DNA from: Culex pipiens pallens
Taxonomy: Eukaryota > Arthropoda > Insecta > Diptera > Culicidae
Length of the DNA stretch: 64,000 bases
Direction of reading: 5' to 3'
NCBI RefSeq assembly: GCF_016801865.2
Contig: NC_068939.1
Location: forward strand, 120,942,671 to 121,006,670
Every line of letters begins with the position of its first letter. Position 1 is the stretch's first letter. Positions 35,601 through 47,143 of the stretch are shown piece after piece. A model generated the notes under the pieces. It ran no database searches, had not been told where the DNA came from, and was given only the letters and a program-made list of their open reading frames with translations. A program made the translations under genes and the position numbers.

Positions 35601-37198
35601 GTTTTTCAATCATTTGCAGCCTGAAACGGAGATGAGATTTGGTGTCAAAGAGACTTTAATGTAAAATTAGACGCTCGATTTGATGGCGTTCTCAGAATTC
35701 CGAAAAAATGTATTTTTCATCGAAGAAAAACACTAAAAATGTTTTAAAAACTCCTCCATTTTCCGTTACTTGACTGTAAAAAAATTGGAACATGTCATTT
35801 TAAGAGAATGTGCTTTTCGAATCTATATTATATCTATATTTATTTATATTTTTGTTGGCAACACTTGTCAATTTTTTCCGAATTGGAAACATCGCACCTT
35901 ACTTCAACGCCACCAACACATGCATTGGTTCATTTCCTCTCGAGACCGGCACTACTGTCTGCTACATCAGAACATAAAAAGAAGCAAACTTTTCCCTATT
36001 CAACGTGTACCAAGGTAGAGACTAACCGGTACAAACATCCCCCAACCCCACATCCCTACTTACATTCCCTCCCACAAAAAAGAGGTGAGAAACTTGGTTT
36101 TCTTTTTCCGCAAAATTCAACCCACCACACGTCGATCGTCATCATCATCGTCGTCATTATCATGTTACATGGTTGGCTCCCCCGAAAAAAAGGGAAGCAG
36201 AAAAAACGGGTTACTTTGCACAGCGCAAAAGTTCGCTGCGCGGCAACCCTCGCAGTTTGCACACTTTAGGTACTCTTCGGGGTGTTTCTTTTTAAGAAAC
36301 TTTCTACAGTGCTTTCACATGTGGGGGGTGAACCATGTAGTTGTTTGCCTTTTCGGTGGGGGTTAGCCACACTAAACGGAATAAAGTAATAACCTTGCTT
36401 GGTGTGTGCACACACAGACACAAACACATACGTTCATCCAAGGCTCATTCATTCGGTGTGTCCCCTCTCTAGCTCGTACGAGTTCGAGGGTTCAAGTAAA
36501 TTGTAGGGCCGTAATTTAAAGGGAAAGTTTCCTCTCATATAAAACGGTGCAAAGCAAAAGGTAGGCAGAAAATGAGACGTTATTTAAAGTTCCAACCCTT
36601 GGAGCAGGGTTAGGCGGAGGGGGCTTCCCGGAAGTTACGCCCGGGATGAATATATGCAGAGGCATTTTCGGAAGGGAAATCGTTGGAAAAGCGCTCTCGC
36701 ATCATCCTTGCCTCCCACACGCAAGGATCAAGGCTTTTGGTGGGAATATTTATTTGCATGGAACTTGAGCCAACCGCCAAGTAAACATCGGTTGTTTGTT
36801 TTGGTCTGGCTGGCTGTGTAACTTGTAGTAACTCGGCAAAATGGAAATGATGGCCCAGGTTGGGGCACCGGCAGCGGCCACGGAGCACGGAATGTTGTTA
36901 TTAGATAAGACGGGAATGTCTTCATTGTTATTCGGTGTGCCTCAATCCTGCGTTCGAAGGTCTTCTGTGTGTAACGTACAAATTGTGGAACCTGAATGGG
37001 AAATATGGGTCTGTTTGTGTTGCAGATATTGTAATCTGGGATGTTGGCATGGAGACTGAGGGAAATTTATAATACGACATTCGATGGAGTTGCTTTCTTC
37101 CAAGAATATTAGGTAAGGGAAGAAGATTATGTGGAGAAGCTTACTACCACATCAGAGCAAATTTGTGTGTGATTAACACCATCAGTTATTATCATCTC
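35601..37198. other. intergenic or intronic, no gene recognised
   Basis: Largely unique-looking sequence with ATCATCATCGTCGTC (about 36137) and CACACACAGACACAAACACA (about 36408) patches. The frame at 36841-37059 starts with an ATG but lacks any family signature. Confidence 0.4.
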
Positions 37199-37647
37199 TT
37201 TAAACATTAAACATTAAACATTAAACATTAAACATTAAACATTAAACATTAAACATTAAACATTAAACATTAAACATTAAACATTAAACATTAAACATTA
37301 AACATTAAACATTAAACATTAAACATTAAACATTAAACATTAAACATTAAACATTAAACATTAAACATTAAACATTAAACATTAAACATTAAACATTAAA
37401 CATTAAACATTAAACATTAAACATTAAACATTAAACATTAAACATTAAACATTAAACATTAAACATTAAACATTAAACATTAAACATTAAACATTAAACA
37501 TTAAACATTAAACATTAAACATTAAACATTAAACATTAAACATTAAACATTAAACATTAAACATTAAACATTAAACATTAAACATTAAACATTAAACATT
37601 AAACATTAAACATTAAACATTAAACATTAAACATTAAACATTAAACA
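37199..37647. repeat. 64-copy TTAAACA heptamer array
   Basis: 449 bp of uninterrupted TTAAACA repeats with no visible variant unit. Such uniformity implies very recent expansion. The unit is not the insect telomere repeat TTAGG. Confidence 0.95.
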
Positions 37648-38374
37648 ACCCGCTAAGGTCCATAGTTTTTTCGAAAAAAAATCTATCAAGAGGTCAAGAG
37701 GTTTTGTTTTGCGAAAAACTTTACTTCTCTTGTTTGATTTATTCTTGTTTCATTTTTAGAATTTTAATATGCAATTATTTTGTTCACTTTATGTTTGTTT
37801 CTTATAAAATTTGGTTTATTGTACAATTTCAGCATTACCTTCAGCCTTTTTTCAAATTTTTCAGATGGTTTTTTTCTGGACTGATTTTAGATTTTCAACT
37901 ATAGATTGATACTGCCTTTCACAAAAAAAGTTGATTTTTGGGTTGTTGAAATTTTGGTAGGTTGAATATTACCTCTTTTTTGAGTAATAATACATAAAAA
38001 ATTTGTAAAATGTTAACCTGATGAATACTCATCAAAAACTGATGAAAATTCATCATTTTCTGGGGTATTTTTTTTTTTTTGACTAAAAATCTGTCACCAT
38101 CTCTGAATACCTACTTTGACTTCAAATATAGGAACCGTTGGTAAAAAACACTGCCAAAGTTGAGCCCTGAAAATATTTTGACAAAATTCCTTCTACTTGT
38201 GGGTTACAGTAATACACTACACCCTGGATATTCTGACCCAGGTTATTTTTCAGTATTGATTTTTTAGATAAATTTAAAAAAAAAATAAGCCGTTGGAAAA
38301 ATGTATAAAACTCGAATAAATAAGAAAATAAGAAAAAAATGTTACCAGGTTATCCATAACTCTACACTAGTTTA
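37648..38374. other. intergenic, nothing recognised
   Basis: Very AT-rich, with T and A homopolymer runs; no gene or clear repeat unit. Confidence 0.45.
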
Positions 38375-38806
38375 CTGCCGTTCTACGCATAATTGTCCCA
38401 TGTTCAAAAAAGTGCAACTGAGAAAAACGCGATTGAAATTTTTCGACCGATTTCTGCGTTTCTACGCATAATTGTCCCGTGGGTTCCTATTCGCCCTATG
38501 TGTCCCTAATCGCCCCAGTTAGCTGTTTATCATCCTTATTTGTGATTATTTTGCTATACAACAGGTAACGAAGACATAATGCTTCGTAAAACTAATGATT
38601 CCGTGTAAGAAAATACTTGGTGGGACAATTATGCGTAGAAGTTTAACGATGGGACAAACAGACTTGATGTTATTTTTAATTAGTTTCCGAACAAAGTACC
38701 AGATTATATGTGTTTTCCTTAAAGTACACATCAAACTAAACTTAAAAATGTCATAAAGTCAAAATCGTCCAAAACTGACATGGGACAATTATGCGAAGAA
38801 CGGCAG
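38375..38806. mobile_element. 432-bp TIR element with TTTA duplication
   Basis: Left end CTGCCGTTCTACGCATAATT (38375 on) pairs with the right end AATTATGCGAAGAACGGCAG (38787-38806) with one mismatch. TTTA lies directly outside each end. Internal copies of TACGCATAATTGTCCC add further symmetry. Non-coding. Confidence 0.75.
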
Positions 38807-40268
38807 TTTAGGAGTTAAAACAAAATGTATTCTTGTACTTAGTACAAGAAATAAACATAAATTGAATTGAAATTTGAGATCAAAGCCATAAACTGAGAAA
38901 GACAGAAAATCTTTTTTTAATTATGATTATTTTAGAAAATGTTTACAGAAATCGCACTTGCTTAAACCATAAATTCTCCTGCGACAGCTATAAAGCTGCC
39001 TCAAAACTTTTTCCTGAAAATGCATCTCGCAAAATGCAATCATTAACATGTCGGTGGTGACGGTGTCGGCAAAATTCTAAAGTTTCTTCCTACCTGAATA
39101 TCCCTATTTGAGCGCATTTCCAGCCACATTGCATCCATGTCTTTAGAAATTTCTTCCGGAAAGCGCAAGAAACGCAGACATTTCCCAGCAAAAAGCTATC
39201 ATTTTCCCTCGACAACGTGACTTTGGCCTGACGGAACACGATTCCGCTCTGTGTGGTGAACATCTTGGCAAAAGTTTTCCCTCCCTGCAATTTGCAAGAA
39301 TATTTCCTCGGCGCTGCTTCAAAGACCACGGCGGAACAAGATCGCTCTTTGGAGTGTTTGTGTGGGAGAAAAGCACGTCCCAGTGGCTGTCAAAGGATAA
39401 CGATTGCTTGCCATGGTCGAGCTGAAACATCAATCGAAATAATCCATTAGAACGAATTAATAAAACATGCCGAACGAACAGCTGCTGCGCCAGCTTCTCA
39501 GCTGGGAAAAACGATTGCAAAGAAAGTTGTTTTTCCCCACTCGATTTCTTCATTGTTTGCCTGCTGAACTTCTCAAAGGAGATGAAAAATTACCAATTCA
39601 GATCGATTGCTAACTTGCAGTGTGTCAATTGCGTGAAACTTTATACAAATTCATCGACCGAGAATTGAACAAAAAATCGGAGGAAATAAAACATTCCAAA
39701 ACTGGATTCAGTTTTGCCACAGAACGAAAATAACGCAGCTGCGAAAATCAAATTCATTACTGATTAGTGAGCAAAAGTACTCTCAATTTGACAGTCAACG
39801 CTTTGCACCATCACCCAATACCCGCTGGCCCGCAGCGAAATTATGGGAAAGTATAGTTTGTATCAGACTTGGGTTGAGCTGATACAGCTTATCTCAGTCC
39901 CGCGCTGCTTCCAATGACCCAGTCGCGCTGCTTCCAATGACCCATTTCAGAATGGCATAGATCCTAGCGGCCCAATTCCGAGGTCATTGGGTATTGTCTG
40001 GCCCCGCCTAAACATAGTACAAGAACCAGAAGGGTCCTCGACCTATCTTTAAACTTCCAATCCCAGGAATCAGGCGAATTTAATACTTTTTGAAAAGTAG
40101 GCAAAACGTGAAAATTTCAGTTTGGATAGATCTCACCAAGTTTCTGGTTTCTGGTAGTCCAATGCACCCGGGAGTTTCCCCTTATTTTGGTCGTATGCGT
40201 CCGGAAATCCAGCTGCGCTCACGAGCCTCTATCACGACCAGCTTGATCTTCCTGCCGACACGACTCAC
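38807..40268. other. intergenic or intronic, no gene recognised
   Basis: The 20-bp word GCGCTGCTTCCAATGACCCA is directly duplicated at 39902-39921 and 39925-39944. The frames at 39090-39553 (-) have no known domain. Nothing else supportable. Confidence 0.4.
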
Positions 40269-40322
40269 CGATCGCAGACCGCCCACCAAGCTTTGCTGAT
40301 CTTCCAAGTACCTTTTCTCCAT
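40269..40322 (-). CDS. candidate first coding exon of an unrecognised minus-strand gene
   Basis: ATG at 40322 opens MEKRYLEDQQSLVGGLRS and runs into a strong donor, CG|GTGAGT, at 40268. Upstream on the same strand the DNA (40323-40650) looks like a leader. An alternative continuous frame, 40219-40452, reads through the donor in another phase. No partner exon was identified downstream, so this may equally be chance or a pseudogene remnant. I do not recognise the family. Confidence 0.15.
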
Positions 40323-40452
40323 CTGCAATACCTTCTCCAGTATCAGATGAAATGGTTTGAGCGCTGCTTGATGACACTTCCAAAAATATTCCTTGGCAAA
40401 CTGCTTTTATTTCTTTCGCACTATTTGATTTTTCTAACGAGATGAATACCAC

Positions 40453-41238
40453 CCTTAGAACAAGCTAGCCCACACATCACACTAATACTACTGCAAGCGC
40501 CAATTCTCCGTGATAAACTGTCAAACCCTAGACCAAGCGGCGTAAAAAAAACAAAAAATCGCAAAAAAAACTGTCCAAATTCCCAAAACTGCAGGAAATC
40601 ATAACTTGCCTAATGCAATCTACACATTGTATGATCTTTTCACTACTTTTTACGTGATTTACTATGAAAACTATCGACTAAACAATTGAAATTTCGCGGA
40701 CCGCACACCGCCAGCCTCTGCTTTCGATGGCAGGGCTGCCAACTTTCATGTAACCTAAGTTTGAAATATTGATTTTTTTTTATTTTTTTTGATAATCAAA
40801 CTTTGTTTTGCAATTCCAGCAATCATCCGAAATTGTTTTCTCTTCAATCTATCAAATAGTGTAACGTCTGAAGAAAAACGAAAGGAAAATCTTCAAAATT
40901 TAATATCACTTCTCCCACACAGATTTTCTAAAATCCTGTCAAGCTCCTCCTAATAACCACTCACTTAGCGGAAGTGACGAATTTCTCGTTATTTGCTCGA
41001 GTGTTGATTGATTCCAGCGAGGTGACGAGGGCACGGAAAGAAATAAAGAAAACGAGAAAAATATTCCACTTTCACATCAAGTTTTTCCTCCTTTGTGAAA
41101 TTCTTGCACGACGGTGACAGCCAGAGATGCAGGGTTGCCAGATTTTATTGAACTTCTTTTGGCTTTTGATTTACAAATATTTTTTAAATTTATGAAAATT
41201 CCGTTGAAAAAGTTCTATACCAAACATGAATATTTAAC
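40453..41238. other. intergenic, nothing recognised
   Basis: No gene or named repeat. AGGGCTGCCAACTTTCATG (40733) and CAGGGTTGCCAGATTTTATT (41132) are similar words of the kind often seen in mosquito repeats. Confidence 0.4.
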
Positions 41239-42136
41239 CAAGGTTGATAACGATGAAATTATCGAGTCTCGATTACAATAACGATAGTTCTATCGTTATC
41301 GTTATTTCGATAATTCTATCGGCGATAATCTTATCGCCGATAATAGACGATAACTTAATTTTGAAATCTTTTTAAAATCGATTAATTCAACCATATCATG
41401 TTTAATTTTCAATGCGTTCACTAAGAATATATTTGTTGAAAATCTAGTAAGTTTCAAAGGAAAATATGTACTAAAAATGTTTACAAAATACTGTTTTTTA
41501 AGGTACTAAAATGTTCAGAATTTGCAATATGGGTATCCAACAAAGCGAAATTTTGCATGCTTTTCATTTTTTTAGAGTTTTTTTGGAAAACACTTAAAAT
41601 TTCACAAATTACCTATTTTTCGAAAAAAAACTAAACTTTTCAAAATAAGAAATGTGGGTATCAAGCGAAGCGAAATTTTGTATGCTTTTTTACTTTATTA
41701 GAGTTTTTTTTTTGGAAAATACTACAAAAATAACCGTATTTTTTCGAAAGTACTCTAATTTTCAAAATATGCAAAATGGGTTCAAACGAAGCGAAATTTG
41801 GTTTGCTTTTTCACATTAATATAGAATTTTCTTGTAAAAAACAAAAAAAATCACAAATCACCTTATCTTTGCGAAAAAAATCAAATATGAAATATGGGTA
41901 TAAATTTGGTATGCTTTTTCACTATATTTAAGCTTTTTTGTAAATAAAAAAAAAACTGTATTTTTTTGAAAATACTAGAAAATATTAAAGTTAGATGATA
42001 TGGAGCAAACAATATTTGAATGCATGTATGAAGCATGCAAAATTTCGCTTCGTTTTATACCCATATTGCATATTTAGAAAATTTTAGTATTTTCGAAAAA
42101 ACTAAGGTATTTTAGTATTTTCAAAACAAAAACTCT

Positions 42137-43125
42137 AGAGCAATTCCAGCTCAAATCAGGAATTTTTCTAGTACTTTTGTACCCGACCCTCTCCGATTTC
42201 AATGAAACATTGTAGACATGTTACCCTAGGTCTATGCAAGCCATTTTTATATGGAGCAATTTTGTACTCTAAAATAACATTTGAGAAGGGCGTAAGTTAT
42301 TTACATATTTTTGTATTTTGCAATTAAAAAAAAACTGTATCTCGAAGCCGTTGCATTGTATCAAAAAGTGGTCAAAGACAAACTTGTGGAAAATTGGACG
42401 GACTTTCTGAAAAAATACACTGAAATAAAAATACACGTCACTTCTTTGAGATTTTTTGATTTTTAGGTTTAAAAGTCAAATTTTAAAGTGATGCCATGTT
42501 TTTTTTCGTTCAAAATTTTTGAGGAAATAGGCTAACATGTTACAAAAAAGACTGAAGAAAAATGCAAGATGGTATGTCTCTCCTAAAAAAAAAACAAAAA
42601 TCATTTACTGAAACTGTTTTTTTTTTCATGTAGTCTAAACGTCAATTTTTTTAAAACCGATAGTGGGAATCGCCAGACAATTTAACATAAATTTCTCCAT
42701 ATTGACCATTATCCTATGTCCAATTGGGAAGATACAGCGGTTTAAAAAATTAAAATGTCGCAAAAATAGGAAAAGCTGTTAGAGGCAAAATTATGTAAAA
42801 TTGTACGAGCTTTCCGGTAAAAATATTTTCGAGACTGAAAAATCAAGTCTGTCATATAGAAATTTCCAAAAAACCACCAATAAACCTATTTTTGCGACAT
42901 TTTAATTTTTTAAACCGCTGTATCTTCCCAAGAATTGGATATACGACAATGGTCAATATGGAGACTTTTACTAAAATTGTCTGGTGAATCGATTACCACT
43001 ATCGTTTTTTAAAAAAATATTGACGTTTAGGCCTAGGATAACATGTCTACAAAGTATCATTGAAATCGGAGAGGGTCGGGTACAAAAGTACCAGAAAAAA
43101 TCCTGATTTGAGCTAGAATTGCTCT
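42137..43125. mobile_element. 989-bp foldback nested in the 41239-43878 element
   Basis: AGAGCAATTCCAGCTCAAAT (42137 on) pairs with the right end at 43106-43125 with one mismatch. The arms continue inward through CCCGACCCTCTCCGATTTCA and further to TTTAAACCGCTGTATCTTCC-type words on each side. Non-coding. Confidence 0.75.
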
Positions 43126-43273
43126 CTAATAAATTTTAAAAGCATACGAAATTCAAACGAAATTTCAATTCGTTTGATACCCGTATTGCAAATAATGAAA
43201 ATTTGAGTAAATATTTTACTTTTAAATATTTTAGTAAATATTTTACTTTTAAACTTACTAGATTTTCAACAAA

Positions 43274-43673
43274 TACACAGAAAAAAATCAATTCTCGTAA
43301 TCGTGAATTAAGTTCACGAATGTGAGAACCACGAAGGAATTTATTCGTGAGTTTGGTGCAAAAAAACGAAACTATTGGCACTATGCCCCCCGGGGCATGG
43401 CCTTCCTCTAACGTGGGATTTCTGCTCCAGCGCCTCTGACGAGACAGGAGAAACCGGGACCGACGTTTTACTTCACCATCCGATAGAAGCTCAGTGGATA
43501 AGGCGGGAATCGAACCCGCGTCTCATAGCATCATCGGGATCGGCAGCCGAAGCCGCTACCCCTGCGCCACGAGAGTTTGGTGCATTTGCACTATAAACGT
43601 GAATATATTCCTTCGTGGTTCTCGGATTCGTGAATTTAATTCACGATTTCGAGAATTGATTTTTTTCCGTGTA
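43274..43673. mobile_element. TIR MITE split by a SINE
   Basis: Ends TACACAGAAAAAAATCAATT and its complement (one base different) carry the TACACAGAAAAAAA type of the element at 5161-5384. The pairing continues through AATTCTCG, GTGAATTAAGTTCACG and CCACGAAGGAAT. The SINE at 43361-43572 sits at its centre. Confidence 0.75.
43361..43572 (-). mobile_element. tRNA-derived SINE 1
   Basis: Read on the - strand it begins with a tRNA-like head: A box TGGCGCAGGGGTAGCGG and B box GGGTTCGATTCCCGCC. A body with the core at 43457-43489 follows, then a T-rich tail. A 12-bp target duplication, GAGTTTGGTGCA, flanks it (43349-43360 and 43573-43584). The head is degenerate as a tRNA, so it is not called as a tRNA gene. 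Confidence 0.85.
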
Positions 43674-44035
43674 TATTCTTAGTGTAGTCATTGAAATTGA
43701 CGTGATATGGTTGAATTAATCGATTTAAGAAAGATTTTAAAAATGACCTATTGCCCATCCATCCATACATACATAAATTATCGCCGATAGAATTATCGAA
43801 AAAACGATAACGATAACTATTATCGATATCCTCAGGCGAAAATATTATCGACGATAATTTTATCGATTAACAACCTTGATTCAAACTTGGCATCACTGCC
43901 AAAAGACGATGACAGTTCTTAGAAGAAAAAAAAAACAAATTAAAAAAAATCCCCCTCCAAAAGCAAAAGTGACGCGCGACCGGATGTTGAAAAGTTATCC
44001 CGCGTAGCTGTCGTGTGCAGATTTGGGCGACGGTA

Positions 44036-44247
44036 AGGGTGCTTTCAGAGTGGACGCTACCAGCGACGCGACGCGACTTTGACAGGCGAAGCGACCACGC
44101 GCGACTCATTTGCTGCCAGCAGAAGTCGCGCGCGTATTCAGAGTGGAAGCGACGCGACTTCTGCTGGCAGCAAATGAGTCGCGCGTGGTCGCTTCGCCTG
44201 TCAAAGTCGCGTCGCGTCGCTAGTAGCGTCCACTCTGAAAGCACCCT
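44036..44247. mobile_element. 212-bp near-perfect palindromic MITE, CpG-rich
   Basis: AGGGTGCTTTCAGAGTGGAC at the left is complementary to the right end. Nearly the whole element is one palindrome, with words GCGACGCGACG, TTTGACAGGCGAAGCGACCA and CTGCTGGCAGCAAATGAGTC mirrored around a centre near 44130-44145. High CpG content stands out from the AT-rich flanks. Confidence 0.85.
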
Positions 44248-45421
44248 AACGCGGGCGCGCGAAATTGAACGCCCACGCGGAAAATCATGGGGTGTGAAGT
44301 TATTTAAAAATTCCTGATTCCTGCAAATGCTGTGCGAGCTGATGCGTGGAGGGATGGCACCGAATGGCACTTGAGAGTGGTTTATTTGCATATGAGACTG
44401 CCTGGCGGATCGTGAAACTTTGCAGACATTTGCCGGGAGGGGTTTTCTTGGTTGTTTGTTAAGTGAGGGGGGTGGGGACGGGGAATGTTTGAAAATGCGC
44501 GAGAAAAGTTTTTAATCGGAATCTTCAAAGATGTGTGTTTTTGTGTGAAGAAAGTGCACGCGTAACATTGAATTTAATTAATTCTATTATTTTTTCTTGC
44601 AGGTAATGCTCATTCAACTCTCATTTAAATTAATTTCCAAGTGGTAAGTATGAGAACAAATTTGACAGCGAACAGAATTAATGTATTTTAACGCTGAATT
44701 CCAAACGTCTTGAAATAAAAAAAAAATCTGTTCTCAAAAATTCACCCTTTCTCCCACTATCTTGCGACACTTTAAGTGACCATATTTTTCTCCACCTCAC
44801 AGGTAATATTTTACGCCACCCCTCTCAAATTGGCACCCTTCTCGGCACGTGCTCAAACTCTCAAAAAATAGAAAAGGAATAACCCTTTCAAGTGTTTTGG
44901 AGATGTCCTTCCTCTTTTCTTCCCCGACAGGGGAGATCCAATTCCGGCAACGCATCCGTGCAAATCGACGACCACGGCGACCCCCTTCTATTCGTACTAT
45001 CAAAGACCCATAAAAGATTTAACATCTTCCCGCCCTCCCGGGAGATTTATCTAATCAGCATCATCCCAGGGTGCGTCGTGACTGGAATACCAGGCTCAGG
45101 CCGTGGTCACTGTGGGAAGGGCGACACTCTGTTATGTCACACATTTTTTTTTTTGTCTCGGATAAGGTAAATAAAAATCAGATGCAAAAATTTCCTCATC
45201 GGATTTACGGTCACAGTAAAAGAAGATGAATTTTTCGTTTCCCAAAAACAAAATCTTATTTTTCCACGTTTTTGAATACTATGTTTATTTTTTCGAAAAA
45301 TTTGGCGTCGCTGCTAAATGAATGTTGTCCAACTTGAGCAATAGCCCAAAAAATGTTTTTTTTCTCATTTAAAACATATCCAAAGATCAGATTTTTATAA
45401 ATGTTTTTTTTTTGCGCAAAA
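44248..45421. other. intergenic or intronic, no gene recognised
   Basis: Unique-looking DNA with two CAG|GTAAT words after pyrimidine tracts (44600-44607 and near 44802-44808), discussed as possible recursive splice points. The frame at 44892-45170 was considered and not accepted. Confidence 0.35.
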
Positions 45422-46305
45422 TAGGGCGTCCAATTTTCCCGGGTTTTGAATTTCCCGGGAAACGGGAAAAATATTTTTGAAATCCCGGGAATTCCCAGGA
45501 TCCCAGGATTTTTTTAAACATTCATAAAATATATATTTTTATTATATTTGTTTTGTTTCCAATCTTAAAATCATAGAATCAGCTCAATTATATTAATTGG
45601 TGATAATCTACACTTCAATCTAAACATATACGACAGCTTTTTAATAGCTTAAGGTGAAGCCGTTGATCATTTTCGAAGAAAATTGATCACCACTATAAAA
45701 TATTCTGTATAAAATTCAATTTAACGAATTTCAGCTCCAAAAGGAATCAGCGTGTGCCGGTTGTTGCCTTCTTGAAGCCACTGAAGGAATTTTTGATCTA
45801 AATCAATTGTGCTTCAACATTTATATAATTTGTGGCACAGCCATTGACGTCCTAGTTGGCAATCATTGATTAATGACGATATCCATAACTTTACAAGGAA
45901 TGGGATAATCGTTACCAAAAGGAATCAGGCTGTATGGGGCACTATTCTAAACAATATGTTGAAGGAATTTTGTCAAAATATTGAAAACGACGCAAAATTT
46001 ATATCTTTGAACGAAAAATCATGACAATGATGGAAGTCTTCACGTTAAGGGGTTACATAAAAGTAAATCGGCATAAATGTCAGGGGTTGGTATGACAACA
46101 CATTTAAACTATTTCAAATCTATTTTCAAGACATTAAAATATAAAATTTCATCCATCAACAAAATATATTTGAAAACTTTTGGTTGTACTATTGCCGAGA
46201 TATAACAATTTGAAGTTGGCAGTTTAAAAAAGTGGGTGCCACGATATCTCAACACTGCTTTGACTAAATCGGCTCATAATTTTGGTGAACACTCGTTAAA
46301 CTGGT

Positions 46306-46571
46306 CCGGTGGCGCAGTGGTTAGCGTGGTAGCCTCTCACCCCAGTATGGCCTGGGTTCAATCCCAGACGGACCCGGTGGCATTTTTCGAGACGAGATTT
46401 GCCTGATCACGCCTTCTATCGGGTGGGGAAGTAAAACGTCGGTCCATTAGCGTAAAAGAGGTTTTGAGTGAATCACCACACATAACCTTCGGACGCCTAG
46501 AAATGAGCAGAAACTTGCAACAGAGACCACAAAAGACCCGGGGGTTGTTAAAGTGGATTGCTTTGTTTTTT
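46306..46571 (+). mobile_element. tRNA-derived SINE 2
   Basis: The tRNA-like head has A box TGGCGCAGTGGTTAGCG and B box GGGTTCAATCCCAGA. The body carries a core at 46413-46445 that matches the core of SINE 1, and it ends in a T-rich tail. A 13-bp target duplication, TCGTTAAACTGGT, flanks it at 46293-46305 and 46572-46584. Confidence 0.88.
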
Positions 46572-47143
46572 TCGTTAAACTGGTTCCGTGTGCCTAACGA
46601 AGGCAGATATTCAAAAATGTTTTTTTTTTTTAAATAAGATAAATATTTATGTGTTTTCATATAAAAGCTAGAGAGCTTTTGATTCTTGGATTTTTCAAAT
46701 ATGCAAAATTCAAAAATCGGGCATCGTCATACACACGGGAGGTCATGAGAGTCTTCTCCCCAATTTCAACCAATTTGGTCCATCCTATCTTAAGAAAAAA
46801 ATGTTCACAAAGTTTGACAGTTTGCTTTGCGCATGGCAAAATTTTGTGCTTAAATCGTCTCTTACTCAGTTTAATAATAAAATATCTTCATGAAACTTTC
46901 AAGAGTGATCATCTTTCGAGTGGATTTAATAAATTTTCTGTAATAAGTTTTTTACATTTTCTAGATGCATGTAACCCCTTAAAACAAATTAAAAATATAT
47001 ATTTTATGTTTTTATTCTGCTTTGGCCAACTGGGGAAAACTGGGACTAAAGTCGGAATAGTATAATATATTTTTCCAATTTTTAAAATTATTTATATTCA
47101 TAAATGTAATAACCAGTCTTTCAAAAATATAGAGAGATAAATA

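Larger units (their letters stand above)
41239..43878. mobile_element. 2.64 kb TIR element with nested insertions
   Basis: CAAGGTTGATAACGATGAAA at the left end and the complementary TTTTATCGATTAACAACCTTG type sequence at the right share inverted ends. Several hundred bases of arm pair with mismatches, including the ATAACGATAACG/TTATCGCCGATA words and CAACCATATCATG against its complement at about 43705-43717. It contains three other elements (42137-43125, 43274-43673 and, within the latter, a SINE). No transposase frame remains. Confidence 0.7.

Noticed and set aside
37199..37647. Telomeric repeat or CRISPR array
   Set aside because: The unit TTAAACA is not the insect telomere repeat TTAGG, and there are no spacers between units.
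43494..43597. tRNA gene on the - strand
   Set aside because: A and B boxes are present, but the cloverleaf is degenerate, and the unit is followed by a SINE body and flanked by a target duplication.
44892..45170. Possible exon after CCCCGACAG at about 44931
   Set aside because: An open frame and acceptor-like word exist, but the frame starts without ATG, reads into a T-rich run and ends at a weak donor. The phase also does not fit tincar-like exon 2.
46306..46375. tRNA gene on the + strand
   Set aside because: It is the head of SINE 2, with a body, tail and 13-bp target duplication.
46649..47065. 138-codon frame in the 45422-47947 element
   Set aside because: No transposase motif, no acidic triad pattern, AT-driven composition and no start context.
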